From a virus, in the IMG/VR virus record IMGVR_UViG_3300026571_000427, positions 1 through 64,000 of that record: a DNA stretch of 64,000 bases, one strand, 5' to 3'. This document shows, piece after piece, positions 1 through 9,010 of this stretch (positions are counted from its first letter, which is position 1; the number at the start of each line of letters is the position of its first letter). The notes beneath the pieces were generated by a model, which was given only the letters and a program-made list of their open reading frames with translations, ran no database searches and was not told where the DNA came from. The position numbers and the translations under genes are program-made.

Positions 1-4
1 CCTG

Positions 5-33
5 ACTGGTAAGTGTGTTCACTTCCAGTTTCC
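5..33 (+). terminator. Hairpin with short T-run upstream of gp18
   Basis: ACTGG-AAGTG pairs with CACTT-CCAGT around a 4-base loop (one bulged T), followed by TTT. It probably ends the transcript of the gene before the window. The T-run is short, so termination may be partial. Confidence 0.45.
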
Positions 34-53
34 CCTATGTAAAGTATATTTTT

Positions 54-61
54 AATAAATA
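54..61 (+). promoter_or_regulatory. T4-type late promoter box
   Basis: AATAAATA lies 35 bases before the gp18 start. It matches the T4 late consensus TATAAATA recognised by the phage sigma factor gp55, which this window encodes. Confidence 0.6.
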
Positions 62-96
62 TTTTTTAGATAAACTGAGACTTTACGGAGAAAAAC

Positions 97-2304
97 ATGG
101 CGACTCCTCAATTATCTCCAGGCGTACTCGTCAGAGAGGTTGACTTAACAGTAGGAAGAGCTGATAATGTTTTAGATAATATTGGTGCGATTGCTGGCCC
201 TTTTCCAATTGGTCCTGTAAACTACGCTGTTGATATTGCAACAGAGCAGGATTTAATCAATACTTTCGGAAAACCATCACAAAATGATAACCAGTATGAA
301 TATTGGATGAGTGCATCATCCTATCTTTCATATGGTGGTGTTCTAAAAGTTATTAGAACTAAATCACCAAACTTAAACAATGCTAACGCTGGAGTTGGAA
401 TTGGATCCACTGCATCTTTAGACATTGATAACTATGATGATTACAACGCGGAGCATACAGAAGCTCAGAATTTTACATACGCAGCAAAAAATCCAGGAAC
501 TTGGGCAAATGGTCTGAAAGTTTGTGTAATTGATGATTTAGCAGATCAGGTCATCAATGTAACATCCTCAGATTTGTCTTCTGATGGTGTCGCTATTGGA
601 TATGGCGTGACAGCTAACTTAAATGGCATTTCAATTCCAGGATCTGGAACTTTTACCGGATATCTAAAAGGAATTATCACTGGAGTAACAACTGCAGTAA
701 CTGGTAGCAATAGCTCCATCACTGTTAAAGTTGTTTCAAGAGTTTCCAGTGGAGGAACAGAAACAAAAATTGATTATGCAGAAGGGACCGAATTTGCTGC
801 ATTTAAAGGAACACAAACATTAAACTTCATTGACGGTTCGGGTTCATATCAAGGAAACCTCAATTCAGTATCTGTTTCTGATTGGTATAATCAACAAAAA
901 CTTGGTCTAGAAAATAGCACTATTTTCTGGAGTTCAATTGCACCAAAACCAACCACATCTATTCACGCTTTAAACAGAAATGGTAAAGGTGATGGTATTC
1001 ACGTAGTAGTTGTTGATGATAAGGGAACAATCACCCAAAATCCAGGGACTATTCTTGAAAAGCATGTTGGTCTATCAAAAGCACTTGATGCTATTTCGGC
1101 AGTAAATTCGCCACAAAGAATTTACTATAAGCAATTCTTGGCAGATTACTCGTCACAAATCTATGCAGGCAAATCTCCATCATCTGCTGCCGATGGATAT
1201 TGGAGAACAGCACCAAGGGCAGTTTCATTCACTAAAGCTGATGGAACTACTCAAGCATTTATTCCTAATGTAACAGAGAATTCACCATCTAAAGGTGATT
1301 GGGGTCAAAATGCACAAGATGTAACATTTAGTGCAGTAGGTAATGTAACTTATGCATTAAATGGCGGACAAGATTATGGTGCCAATGGTTCAATGGCAGT
1401 GACTCTTGCAGACTTGCAAACTTCGTACAATCTATTCTCAAACAAAGACGATGTTCAGGTTGATTATTTAATCATGGGTCCTGGACTAACCGATGAAAAT
1501 GATTCAATCGCAAAAGCACAATATCTGATTTCAATTGCAGGTCAGAGAAAGGATTGTGTTGCTGTAATTGGACCTCATAGAGGAAATCTAATTGGACAAA
1601 GCAATTCTACTACTCAGACAACAAATCTAATCAAGTACTTTAACTCTGTTGGGTCTTCTTCATCATATGCAATATTTGATAGTGGATATAAGTACACTTA
1701 TGATAGATTTAATAATAAGTTTGTATATATTCCATGCAACGCTGATATTGCTGGGTTAATGTGTCGCACTAATATCATTGCATATCCTTGGTTCTCACCT
1801 GCTGGTCAGCAACGAGGAATCATTAATAATGCAATTAAGTTGGCATATAACCCAAGTAAAGCACAAAGAGACCAACTATATCCAGCAAGAATTAATGCAG
1901 TCATTACTCAACCTGGAATCGGAACTCTTCTCTTTGGAGATAAGACAGCACTTGGATATGCATCAGCATTTGATAGAATTAATGTTCGTCGCTTATTCTT
2001 AACAATTGAACAAGCACTACAGAGCGCAGCACAAGCTCAACTATTCGAATTAAATGATGAACTGACAAGAGCAAACTTTAAGAATATTGTAGAACCATAT
2101 CTACGCGATATTCAAGCGAAGAGAGGTCTGTACGGTTTCTTAGTTGTTTGTGATACAACAAACAATACTCCTGACGTTATTGACAATAACGAATTCAGAG
2201 CAGATATCTTCCTGAAACCAGCTAAGTCTATTAATTATGTAACTCTCACCTTTGTTGCTACACGCACAGGTGTAAGTTTTGAAGAAGTTGCAGGTACTGT
2301 TTGA
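97..2304 (+). CDS. 18: Tail sheath protein gp18
   Basis: Contractile tail sheath subunit of a T4-like myovirus; it polymerises around the gp19 tube and contracts to drive the tube through the host envelope. At 735 aa it is somewhat longer than T4 gp18 (about 660 aa). It opens with the sheath-type segment SPGVLVREVDL and ends with the conserved C-terminal region containing FVATRTGVSFEE. A GGAG sequence before the ATG gives a good ribosome site, and gp19 follows 38 bases downstream. The variable glycine/serine-rich middle (about residues 150-260) is probably the outward-facing insertion. Identity is firm from sequence character and gene order. Confidence 0.95.
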   Translation: MATPQLSPGVLVREVDLTVGRADNVLDNIGAIAGPFPIGPVNYAVDIATEQDLINTFGKPSQNDNQYEYWMSASSYLSYGGVLKVIRTKSPNLNNANAGVGIGSTASLDIDNYDDYNAEHTEAQNFTYAAKNPGTWANGLKVCVIDDLADQVINVTSSDLSSDGVAIGYGVTANLNGISIPGSGTFTGYLKGIITGVTTAVTGSNSSITVKVVSRVSSGGTETKIDYAEGTEFAAFKGTQTLNFIDGSGSYQGNLNSVSVSDWYNQQKLGLENSTIFWSSIAPKPTTSIHALNRNGKGDGIHVVVVDDKGTITQNPGTILEKHVGLSKALDAISAVNSPQRIYYKQFLADYSSQIYAGKSPSSAADGYWRTAPRAVSFTKADGTTQAFIPNVTENSPSKGDWGQNAQDVTFSAVGNVTYALNGGQDYGANGSMAVTLADLQTSYNLFSNKDDVQVDYLIMGPGLTDENDSIAKAQYLISIAGQRKDCVAVIGPHRGNLIGQSNSTTQTTNLIKYFNSVGSSSSYAIFDSGYKYTYDRFNNKFVYIPCNADIAGLMCRTNIIAYPWFSPAGQQRGIINNAIKLAYNPSKAQRDQLYPARINAVITQPGIGTLLFGDKTALGYASAFDRINVRRLFLTIEQALQSAAQAQLFELNDELTRANFKNIVEPYLRDIQAKRGLYGFLVVCDTTNNTPDVIDNNEFRADIFLKPAKSINYVTLTFVATRTGVSFEEVAGTV

Positions 2305-2313
2305 TTATTATTC

Positions 2314-2321
2314 AATAAATA
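2314..2321 (+). promoter_or_regulatory. Late promoter box before gp19
   Basis: AATAAATA 22 bases before the GTG start of gp19, with AAGGAGG between them as Shine-Dalgarno sequence. Confidence 0.6.
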
Positions 2322-2342
2322 ACCTTAAGGAGGTAACGAACC

Positions 2343-2927
2343 GTGGCAAGACTCAAGACAATCTCTCAATTTAAGAGTGCTCTAAGTGGTGGTGGTGCTC
2401 GTCCCAATCTATTTGAAGTTGAATTGACAACTTTTCCATCTGGAATTTCTTGGGACGCAGATAAATTCAAGTATCTATGTAAAGCAGCCGCTTTACCGGC
2501 ATCAAATATTGCAGCAATTGATGTTCCTTTTAGAGGAAGAACATTTAAAGTTGCAGGAGATAGAAGCATTGATGCTTGGACAGTAACCATCATCAACGAC
2601 GAAGACTTCAAACTTAGAAGAGCATTTGAAGCATGGAGTGAACTTATTGCAAAACTTGATAATAACCTTGGAGCGACAAATCCAGCAGCTTATATGAGCA
2701 ATGCAACTGTCTATCAACTTGGAAGAGGTGCTACAGTAAATAGTACCACTAACGCAGGTTCGGACAGTTCTATCTTAGCTGCTTATAAGTTTGTTGACAT
2801 TTTCCCAACAAGTGTTTCTAACATTGATCTTTCATATGATAGTGGAGATACTATTGAAGAATTTACTGTGGAATTCCAAGTTCAGTCTTACGAAATTATT
2901 AGCGGAGCAACCGCATCTAAAGCTTGA
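2343..2927 (+). CDS. 19: Tail tube protein gp19
   Basis: Structural subunit of the inner tail tube, 194 aa (T4: 163 aa). The sequence has the phage tube pattern: an N-terminal FEVELTTFPSG segment, PFRGRTFKVAGDR in the middle, and a C-terminal strand EFTVEFQVQSYE. The start is GTG, supported by the AAGGAGG site just upstream and by position directly after gp18. The late promoter for gp20 overlaps its stop codon. Confidence 0.93.
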   Translation: MARLKTISQFKSALSGGGARPNLFEVELTTFPSGISWDADKFKYLCKAAALPASNIAAIDVPFRGRTFKVAGDRSIDAWTVTIINDEDFKLRRAFEAWSELIAKLDNNLGATNPAAYMSNATVYQLGRGATVNSTTNAGSDSSILAAYKFVDIFPTSVSNIDLSYDSGDTIEEFTVEFQVQSYEIISGATASKA

Positions 2928-2933
2928 TAAATA
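2926..2933 (+). promoter_or_regulatory. Late promoter box overlapping the gp19 stop
   Basis: GATAAATA overlaps the TGA stop of gp19 (TGATAAATA) and lies 29 bases before the gp20 ATG. Confidence 0.55.
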
Positions 2934-2962
2934 GTCAAAAGGCAAAGAACAAAAAATAAATT

Positions 2963-4651
2963 ATGGCAAGACTATTTGGATTCTCTATTGAGGATAAAGA
3001 ACCACTGTCTCCGGGAGTGGTCAGTCCAGTTCCTCCTAATAACGAGGACTCGTCTGACCACTACTTGAGTAGTGGTTTTTTTGGTTCTTATGTTGATATT
3101 GAAGGTGTTTATAGAACAGAGTTTGATTTAATTAAAAGATATCGTGAGATGGCATTACATCCAGAGTGTGATAGTGCTATTGAAGATATTGTAAATGAAG
3201 CGATTGTCTCGGATACAAATGATACTCCCATCCAAATTGACTTAGACAATCTGAATGCGAGTGATGGAATTAAGAAGAAAATAAGGCAAGAATTTAAACA
3301 TATTTTATCATTGCTCGACTTTGATAAAAAGTCCCATGAAATTTATAGAAATTGGTATGTTGATGGCAGATTATATTATCATAAAATAATTGATTTGAAG
3401 AATCCTCACGAAGGAATTCAAGAACTTCGTTATATTGACCCCATGAAAATGCGGTATGTAAGACAGCAGAAAAAAACTGAGAAAGATAAGTATAGATTAT
3501 CAAATATTAATACAGATAATCCAATGGATTTTGAGTTTCCTCAGATTGAGGAATATTTCATTTATAATCCAAAAATGACATATCCAACAGGAAATCCTTC
3601 TTCTATGGGAGGTTCTCAGGGTATCAAAATGTCCAAAGATTCTATCACATACTGCACTTCCGGTCTTGTCGATAGAAACAAAGGATCAACACTGTCATAT
3701 CTTCATAAAGCAATTAAATCACTCAATCAATTAAGAATGATTGAGGACTCTTTGGTAATTTATCGTTTATCAAGAGCGCCAGAAAGAAGAATTTTCTACA
3801 TTGATGTGGGCAATCTTCCCAAGGTAAAAGCGGAACAATATCTTCGTGATGTTATGATGCGCTATCGTAACAAACTTGTCTATGACGCAAATACAGGCGA
3901 AATTCGTGATGACAAAAAGTTCATGGCAATGCTTGAGGATTTTTGGCTCCCTCGTCGTGAAGGTGGTAGAGGAACTGAAATCACAACTCTTCCGGGTGGG
4001 CAAAATCTTGGAGAAATTACTGACATTGAGTACTTCAAGAAAAAACTCTATCGTTCTTTAAATGTTCCCCCATCAAGAATGGATGGAGAAGGTGGATTTA
4101 ATCTTGGTCGTTCATCCGAAATTCTAAGAGATGAAGTTAAGTTCAGTAAGTTCGTTTCTCGTTTGAGAAAGAGATTCTCATACATGTTCCACGATATGCT
4201 GAGAACACAATTAATCTTAAAGAATATTATAACTCCTGAAGATTGGAATATTATGGAAGAACATATTCAATATGACTTCCTATATGATAACCACTTTGCA
4301 GAACTTAAGGATGCTGAGTTGCTAAATGAAAGACTCGGTATGGTTCAAATTGCAGAACCATATGTTGGGAAGTATTTTTCTCAAGACTATGTTCGTCGCA
4401 AAATTCTTCGCCAAACTGATGAAGAAATTATTGAGCAAGATAAAATTATCAAGAAAGAAATAGAAGATGGGATTATTCCAGATCCATCTGCACCAGTCGA
4501 TCCTATGACAGGAATGCCAATCCAACCAGGAATGGAGCAAGGAACTGCTGGAATGGATTTGGGTCAACCAGTAATGGAACCAGAAATTAATGCTGCTCCA
4601 ATGGAACCAAGTACAAAGGCAATGGAAATGCCCAAGGGGGGCGAAATATAA
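2963..4651 (+). CDS. 20: Portal vertex protein gp20
   Basis: Dodecameric portal through which DNA enters and leaves the head, and the initiator of prohead assembly; 562 aa (T4: 524 aa). Recognisable gp20 segments include YREMALHPECDSAIEDIVNE, the RRIFYIDVGNLPK region, and PSRMDGEGGFNLGRSSEI near residues 370-390. The C-terminal 60 residues are rich in proline and methionine, which is normal for marine T4-like portals. A late promoter precedes it and the head genes follow in T4 order. Confidence 0.96.
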   Translation: MARLFGFSIEDKEPLSPGVVSPVPPNNEDSSDHYLSSGFFGSYVDIEGVYRTEFDLIKRYREMALHPECDSAIEDIVNEAIVSDTNDTPIQIDLDNLNASDGIKKKIRQEFKHILSLLDFDKKSHEIYRNWYVDGRLYYHKIIDLKNPHEGIQELRYIDPMKMRYVRQQKKTEKDKYRLSNINTDNPMDFEFPQIEEYFIYNPKMTYPTGNPSSMGGSQGIKMSKDSITYCTSGLVDRNKGSTLSYLHKAIKSLNQLRMIEDSLVIYRLSRAPERRIFYIDVGNLPKVKAEQYLRDVMMRYRNKLVYDANTGEIRDDKKFMAMLEDFWLPRREGGRGTEITTLPGGQNLGEITDIEYFKKKLYRSLNVPPSRMDGEGGFNLGRSSEILRDEVKFSKFVSRLRKRFSYMFHDMLRTQLILKNIITPEDWNIMEEHIQYDFLYDNHFAELKDAELLNERLGMVQIAEPYVGKYFSQDYVRRKILRQTDEEIIEQDKIIKKEIEDGIIPDPSAPVDPMTGMPIQPGMEQGTAGMDLGQPVMEPEINAAPMEPSTKAMEMPKGGEI

Positions 4652-4654
4652 ATA
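4647..4654 (+). promoter_or_regulatory. Late promoter box TATAAATA
   Basis: Exact T4 consensus TATAAATA, overlapping the gp20 stop codon, 26 bases before the small prohead-core gene. Confidence 0.7.
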
Positions 4655-4680
4655 AAAACGATTACTTATAGGTTATTAAA

Positions 4681-4839
4681 ATGGATGAACTTATGGATAT
4701 GATTGTGGGTGATCAGTCACCTTCACAAATCAGCGATAAAATTAAAGAACTACTTTTTAACAAGTCTGCAGAAAAGATTGACGATTTTCGTCCTGCTGTA
4801 GCAAACGCAATGTTTAATAGCGAAACAGAAGAGGAATAA
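4681..4839 (+). CDS. 67: Small prohead core protein, gp67-like
   Basis: A 52-aa acidic, helical peptide (MDELMDMIVGDQSPSQISDK...) in the position of T4 gene 67, between portal and protease. T4 gp67 is a minor prohead-core component degraded by gp21 during maturation. The assignment rests on position, size and character; T4 gp67 is longer (about 80 aa). The stop is separated by one base from the next ATG. An exact TATAAATA late promoter lies upstream. Confidence 0.6.
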   Translation: MDELMDMIVGDQSPSQISDKIKELLFNKSAEKIDDFRPAVANAMFNSETEEE

Positions 4840-4840
4840 T

Positions 4841-5161
4841 ATGAAATCATTCAAGCAATTTATATCTGAATCAGTTAATATTGCTGGTGATTTTACTGGA
4901 AACCTTTACATTAATTCTCAATCAGAACAACCACAGCAGGTTGGTGAAGAGTATATTGCAGATGTTTTGTGGCAAGGGAGCTTATATCGGATGGAATTAA
5001 TGACTAAAAATGGAATTCCATCCAAAAGAGATTTGGGAGAACAACTGCAAAGTAATTATCCGGGGGCAGTAGTTCAACAAATATATCCCACAGAAGAAAA
5101 AAATTTAAACATTAGAAACGCAAGACGATATCACCCATCAAAATTAGAATGGATTGACTAA
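4841..5161 (+). CDS. Candidate internal head protein with capsid-targeting leader
   Basis: 106-aa protein of unknown function. Its N-terminus MKSFKQFISE|S resembles the T4 internal-protein capsid-targeting leader (MKTYQEFIAE), and I-S-E fits the gp21 protease rule (I/L)-x-E. A ribosome site and late promoter are shared with the gp67-like gene one base upstream. The rest is a compact alpha/beta sequence with no enzyme motif I recognise. Inferred role: a small core or packaged protein trimmed after residue 10. The leader is seen; packaging is inferred. Confidence 0.75.
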   Translation: MKSFKQFISESVNIAGDFTGNLYINSQSEQPQQVGEEYIADVLWQGSLYRMELMTKNGIPSKRDLGEQLQSNYPGAVVQQIYPTEEKNLNIRNARRYHPSKLEWID

Positions 5162-5164
5162 TTT

Positions 5165-6748
5165 ATGGCTCAGTGGAATAAGACTACACAAGACTATCTA
5201 AATCAAGAAAGAACTTTGCATGAGGTTTATCTCCGTGCTGATGAGTATGGAAATATTCTAAATGAGAGTGCTTGTTCCAAGTCTGCCTTTGGTGAAAATA
5301 TTTCAATCACAATCACACCAAAAATTCAGGCAGATGCTGTCTATGGATTAGACCCAAGAGAGTTTGAGACATTTACATTTAGTGCAACAGGAGTTGCTAC
5401 TCATGCAAACTCCACATTCATAGTTGGTGCTGGTTCTTCTGCAAATTCTTATGGTGTAATCAGAAGCACTAACTTTATCAGATATCGTCCAGGACAAGGT
5501 GTTGTTTGCAGATTTACTGGTTCGTTCTCAAATAACCCAGTAGGATTTACACAAAGAGCAGGACTATTCAATCAAGAACAAGCAATTCAAATTGGATATG
5601 CACATACCAATGGAAAGTTTGGTGTGCTTCGTGCTAATGGTGGTAAGGCAAGAATTCAAGGATTTGACTTTACTACACTTGATAATGGAGATGTAACAGT
5701 CACTCTCAATGGAACATCTTTCACTGCAGTAACAGTAAATTCAGGAACACTTGCAGGAAATCTTTCTCAACTCGTACAAGGATTAAGAGCACAAGCACTC
5801 TTTAATGCTTTATGGTTGGTTGAGTATGATCAATCAAGATTAAGATTTTTAGCAACATCTCTTGGACCTCAAACTGGAACTTTTAATATCACAAGCACCG
5901 CACCAGCATCTTTTACAAATCAAATAGAACAGGCAGGTGTAGTACAAACAGAAAACTGGACTTTCCAAGAAGATTTTAATTTAGATAAACTTGATGGAAC
6001 TGGATACTCTGGTATTACTCTAGACCCATCTAAGTTAAATGTATATCAAATCAACTTCCGTTGGTTAGGTGCTGGTGAGATTAGATATGCGATTGAAAAT
6101 CCTCTAAATGGGGATATGATTTTCTTCCATAACGAGCACTATTCTAATAGAAACGAACTACCACACCTAGCAAATCCATCAATGAAGATTGGATATGTTG
6201 CTGCAAATTTGAATAATGGTGTGGGTGTTGTTACTTGTAGAGGTTCTTCTTTTATGGGAGCAATTGAAGGTATTGTTGAAAGAACAAAACTTCCATATTC
6301 AGTGACTACAACCAGAAATGATAGTATGAACATTCCTGGTTCTTTATATCATCTCATTTCTCTTAAGAATAAACTAGTCTATCAAGGTAAGATTAATACC
6401 AGAGATTTACTTCCCAGAAGACTTACTGCATCAGTAAATACAACAGGAGACCCAGCAGTTATTCGTATATATTGGAACCCAGTTCTTACAAATTATTTGA
6501 GATGGACTACTCAAAGTGATTTTAATGCATCACTTTATGCAACTCAGGATAGTACTGGATTATTTACTTTAGCAGCACAACCAATTCCTGCTGTTGCTGC
6601 TTTCCATGTATCAGACAACTCAACGATTGATGTTGATTTATCAGAAATTGGACTTCATGTTCCACCAAATAATTTTATAACCGCAGTAATTTCATCAACA
6701 TCTAATATTACTGCTGCTAGTGCTTCGTTCATTTATGTGGAAGACTAA
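5165..6748 (+). CDS. Large beta-rich virion protein, function unknown
   Basis: 527-aa protein rich in Thr, Ser, Asn and Gly with alternating beta-strand patterns and no signal peptide or membrane segment. Segments such as YQINFRWLGAGEIRYAIENP and NGDMIFFHNEHYSN suggest a jelly-roll or lectin-like fold. It lies between the core peptide genes and protease gp21, where T4 has only small core genes, and starts 3 bases after the previous stop. A structural role, for example a head fibre or decoration, is inferred from context. I do not recognise a named family. Confidence 0.8.
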   Translation: MAQWNKTTQDYLNQERTLHEVYLRADEYGNILNESACSKSAFGENISITITPKIQADAVYGLDPREFETFTFSATGVATHANSTFIVGAGSSANSYGVIRSTNFIRYRPGQGVVCRFTGSFSNNPVGFTQRAGLFNQEQAIQIGYAHTNGKFGVLRANGGKARIQGFDFTTLDNGDVTVTLNGTSFTAVTVNSGTLAGNLSQLVQGLRAQALFNALWLVEYDQSRLRFLATSLGPQTGTFNITSTAPASFTNQIEQAGVVQTENWTFQEDFNLDKLDGTGYSGITLDPSKLNVYQINFRWLGAGEIRYAIENPLNGDMIFFHNEHYSNRNELPHLANPSMKIGYVAANLNNGVGVVTCRGSSFMGAIEGIVERTKLPYSVTTTRNDSMNIPGSLYHLISLKNKLVYQGKINTRDLLPRRLTASVNTTGDPAVIRIYWNPVLTNYLRWTTQSDFNASLYATQDSTGLFTLAAQPIPAVAAFHVSDNSTIDVDLSEIGLHVPPNNFITAVISSTSNITAASASFIYVED

Positions 6749-6752
6749 TAAT

Positions 6753-6760
6753 AATAAATA
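6753..6760 (+). promoter_or_regulatory. Late promoter box
   Basis: AATAAATA 24 bases before the 88-aa gene at 6785, followed by an ACTAATAAAG-type leader like several other late leaders here. Confidence 0.55.
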
Positions 6761-6784
6761 ACTAATAAAGTCTTTATTATACAA

Positions 6785-7051
6785 ATGCAAAGAACTAAAA
6801 TAATTGAATCTGAAGTAACTACAGGAACTACTGCTGGTACAGCATCAAGTATTAGTAGTGCAACCTGCGTGAGACTTTGTAATGACACTGGAAGTCTTGT
6901 TACGGTAGGCGTTTCCACAATGGTTGGTGCAGCAACAACAAATTTCTTCACTATGCCAAGTTACGCCGTAGAGTTTTTGGAAAAGTTTCCAAATGATGTT
7001 ATTTGGACATCATCCGCAATTAAAGCTTCCAAAGTAGGATTTACCAACTAA
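6785..7051 (+). CDS. Small conserved virion-type protein
   Basis: 88 aa, rich in Thr, Ser, Ala and Val (SSATCVRLCNDTGSLVTVGV). It reads as one compact beta domain. It sits between the 527-aa protein and the protease gene and has its own late promoter, so expression with head genes is likely. No signal peptide or enzyme motif is visible. A small decoration or accessory protein working with its large neighbour is possible but unproven. Confidence 0.7.
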   Translation: MQRTKIIESEVTTGTTAGTASSISSATCVRLCNDTGSLVTVGVSTMVGAATTNFFTMPSYAVEFLEKFPNDVIWTSSAIKASKVGFTN

Positions 7052-7056
7052 GAAAA

Positions 7057-7707
7057 ATGAAACTAATCAGAGAAGAAATCGAAAAGGTTGAAGTTATTAC
7101 CGAAAATGTAAACGGTAAAAAATCAATGTTTATTAAAGGAATTTTCCTTCAAAGTGAATGCGTAAATCGCAACGGTAGACTTTATCCTTTTTCAATCATG
7201 GAAAGGGAAGTCAATCGTTATAACGAAAACTATGTTCAAAAAGGTCGTGCTCTCGGTGAACTTGGGCACCCAGATGGACCAACCGTAAACCTTGATAGAG
7301 TTTCTCACAAGATTACTGAACTCCATCAAGAGGGCAATAATTTCATTGGTAAGGCACAAATCCTTTCAACTCCAATGGGCAAAATTGCAGAATCTCTTCT
7401 TAAAGAAGGTGTTTGCCTTGGCGTTTCTTCTCGTGGTATTGGTTCTTTAAGAGAGAATCAAAAAGGTTATAGAGAAGTTGGTGAAGACTTTATGCTTGCA
7501 ACTGCTGCTGATATTGTAGCAGATCCTTCAGCACCTGATGCCTTTGTTCAAGGAATCATGGAAGGAAAGGAGTGGATTTGGGATGGTGGTATTCTTAGAG
7601 AGAAGGTAGCGGAAAACACTAAACGTAGAATAAATACTTTAGTTGATCAGGGTATCCTTGAAGAATACAAGTTATCCTTGTTCGATGAGTTTTTAAATTC
7701 ATTGTAA
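7057..7707 (+). CDS. 21: Prohead core protease gp21
   Basis: Maturation serine protease of the T4 prohead, 216 aa (T4: 212 aa). It cleaves scaffold, capsid and internal proteins after (I/L)-x-E. The likely catalytic residues are visible: His71 in ELGHPDGPT and Ser124 or Ser125 in CLGVSSRGIGS. A short N-terminal segment rich in Glu and Lys precedes the fold. It begins 5 bases after the preceding gene and is followed by scaffold gene 22. Candidate substrates in this window include gp22, gp23 and the leader-bearing proteins. Confidence 0.95.
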   Translation: MKLIREEIEKVEVITENVNGKKSMFIKGIFLQSECVNRNGRLYPFSIMEREVNRYNENYVQKGRALGELGHPDGPTVNLDRVSHKITELHQEGNNFIGKAQILSTPMGKIAESLLKEGVCLGVSSRGIGSLRENQKGYREVGEDFMLATAADIVADPSAPDAFVQGIMEGKEWIWDGGILREKVAENTKRRINTLVDQGILEEYKLSLFDEFLNSL

Positions 7708-7717
7708 TTTGTTAATT

Positions 7718-7725
7718 TATAAATA
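7718..7725 (+). promoter_or_regulatory. Late promoter box TATAAATA before gp22
   Basis: Exact TATAAATA 37 bases before the gp22 ATG, with CGGAGAG as ribosome site. Confidence 0.65.
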
Positions 7726-7762
7726 AATATAGTTTATAACTAAGGTTAAACGGAGAGTTCAA

Positions 7763-8950
7763 ATGTCTCGTGGAGATTTACAAGAAATGGAAGTAGGCAC
7801 AAAGCAATCCCGAACCGCTGTTAATGCAAATGCTAAAGCGGCGGAAGCGATGCCAAAACTAACCACAGGAATTCCTGATGGTCAAACTGCTGGTTGGGAA
7901 GATCTTGGTGGTCCCGATCCTTCTAATTATCGTCCTGATGACGATTCTGCAAAACTTAAGACACCTGGCGCAACTCTTAAGCAAGTAAGAGATGTTGTCA
8001 ACAAAGGTGCTAAAGGTGCAGATCCAATGAAGGGTCTTCACAAAGAAGAGGAAGAACTCGAAGATGAAGATTTAATCGAAGAAGAGATTGAAGAGGGTGA
8101 GGAAGAAGAAGTAGTTGCTGAGGCTGCGGAAGAAGAGGAAGAAACACCCAAGAAAAAAGCAAAGAAAGAAGAAGACGAAGACGAAGAAGAAGATGAGGAT
8201 GAGGATGAAGAAGACATGAAGGAAGAGTTTGATATCGAAGAAGATGTCAATGCTCTACTTGAAGGTGAGGAGCTTTCTGAGGAATTCCAAGAGAAAGCAC
8301 GCACTATCTTCGAAGCAGCTCTTCGTTCAAAAGTTGCCGATATTCAAGAGGCACTTGAAGAGCAGTATGCCACTGCACTTGCAGAGGAAGTAGAAGAAAT
8401 TAAGACTGAGCTTGCTGAGCGTGTAGACGCTTATCTTGAGTATGTTGCTGACGAGTGGATGCAAGAAAATGCACTCGTTATTGAGCAAGGTCTTAAGACC
8501 GAAATGACCGAATCATTCCTCCAAGGAATGAAGGGTCTTTTTGAAGAACATTATGTATCAATCCCTGAAGATAAATATGATGTGCTTGAGAGCATGGTAG
8601 ATAAACTTGATGAAATGGAGACAAAACTCAACGAGCAGATTGAGAAGAACGTTTCACTCAACAAGCGTCTCGCAGAGTCGGTTGCTGATGGAATCTTTGA
8701 ACAGGTCGCTGATGGTCTTGCAGACACTCAGAAAGACAAGCTCGCTTCACTTGCCGAAAGTGTTGAGTTTGAAAGTGAAGAAGAATATCGTGAAAAACTG
8801 GAGACTTTGAAGGAATCATATTTCCCTTCAAGAGTTGTATCTCCATCTGCTAAGACTGAAACACTGTCCGAAGGTGCTGACGTTGCGCCCGAATCTTATT
8901 CGGATTCAATGGCTGCATATCTAAGAACGCTTTCAGCATTTGGCAAATAA
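7763..8950 (+). CDS. 22: Prohead core scaffolding protein gp22
   Basis: Main internal scaffold on which gp23 assembles; degraded by gp21 and lost before packaging. At 395 aa it is much longer than T4 gp22 (269 aa) because of an N-terminal linker and a long acidic tract (about residues 94-155) made mostly of Glu and Asp with a short Lys patch. The C-terminal half is helical and coiled-coil-like, as in scaffolds. Several L-x-E and I-x-E sites could be cut by gp21. Position between gp21 and gp23 makes the call firm. Confidence 0.92.
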   Translation: MSRGDLQEMEVGTKQSRTAVNANAKAAEAMPKLTTGIPDGQTAGWEDLGGPDPSNYRPDDDSAKLKTPGATLKQVRDVVNKGAKGADPMKGLHKEEEELEDEDLIEEEIEEGEEEEVVAEAAEEEEETPKKKAKKEEDEDEEEDEDEDEEDMKEEFDIEEDVNALLEGEELSEEFQEKARTIFEAALRSKVADIQEALEEQYATALAEEVEEIKTELAERVDAYLEYVADEWMQENALVIEQGLKTEMTESFLQGMKGLFEEHYVSIPEDKYDVLESMVDKLDEMETKLNEQIEKNVSLNKRLAESVADGIFEQVADGLADTQKDKLASLAESVEFESEEEYREKLETLKESYFPSRVVSPSAKTETLSEGADVAPESYSDSMAAYLRTLSAFGK

Positions 8951-8970
8951 TTGAATTTAATATAATTCAA
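8951..8970. repeat. Palindrome between gp22 and gp23
   Basis: TTGAATT and AATTCAA form a perfect 7-base inverted repeat around TAATAT, 40 bases before the gp23 ATG. No ATAAATA box is visible in this gap, so the palindrome may be a regulatory or RNA-processing site for the capsid gene. Confidence 0.5.
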
Positions 8971-9010
8971 ACCCAAAAAAAACAAACACTTAGTAAAAAG
9001 GTAAAAGCAA

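Noticed and set aside
8038-8304. Minus-strand open frame of almost pure serine
   Set aside because: It is the complement of the Glu/Asp tract of gp22 and has no independent coding signs.
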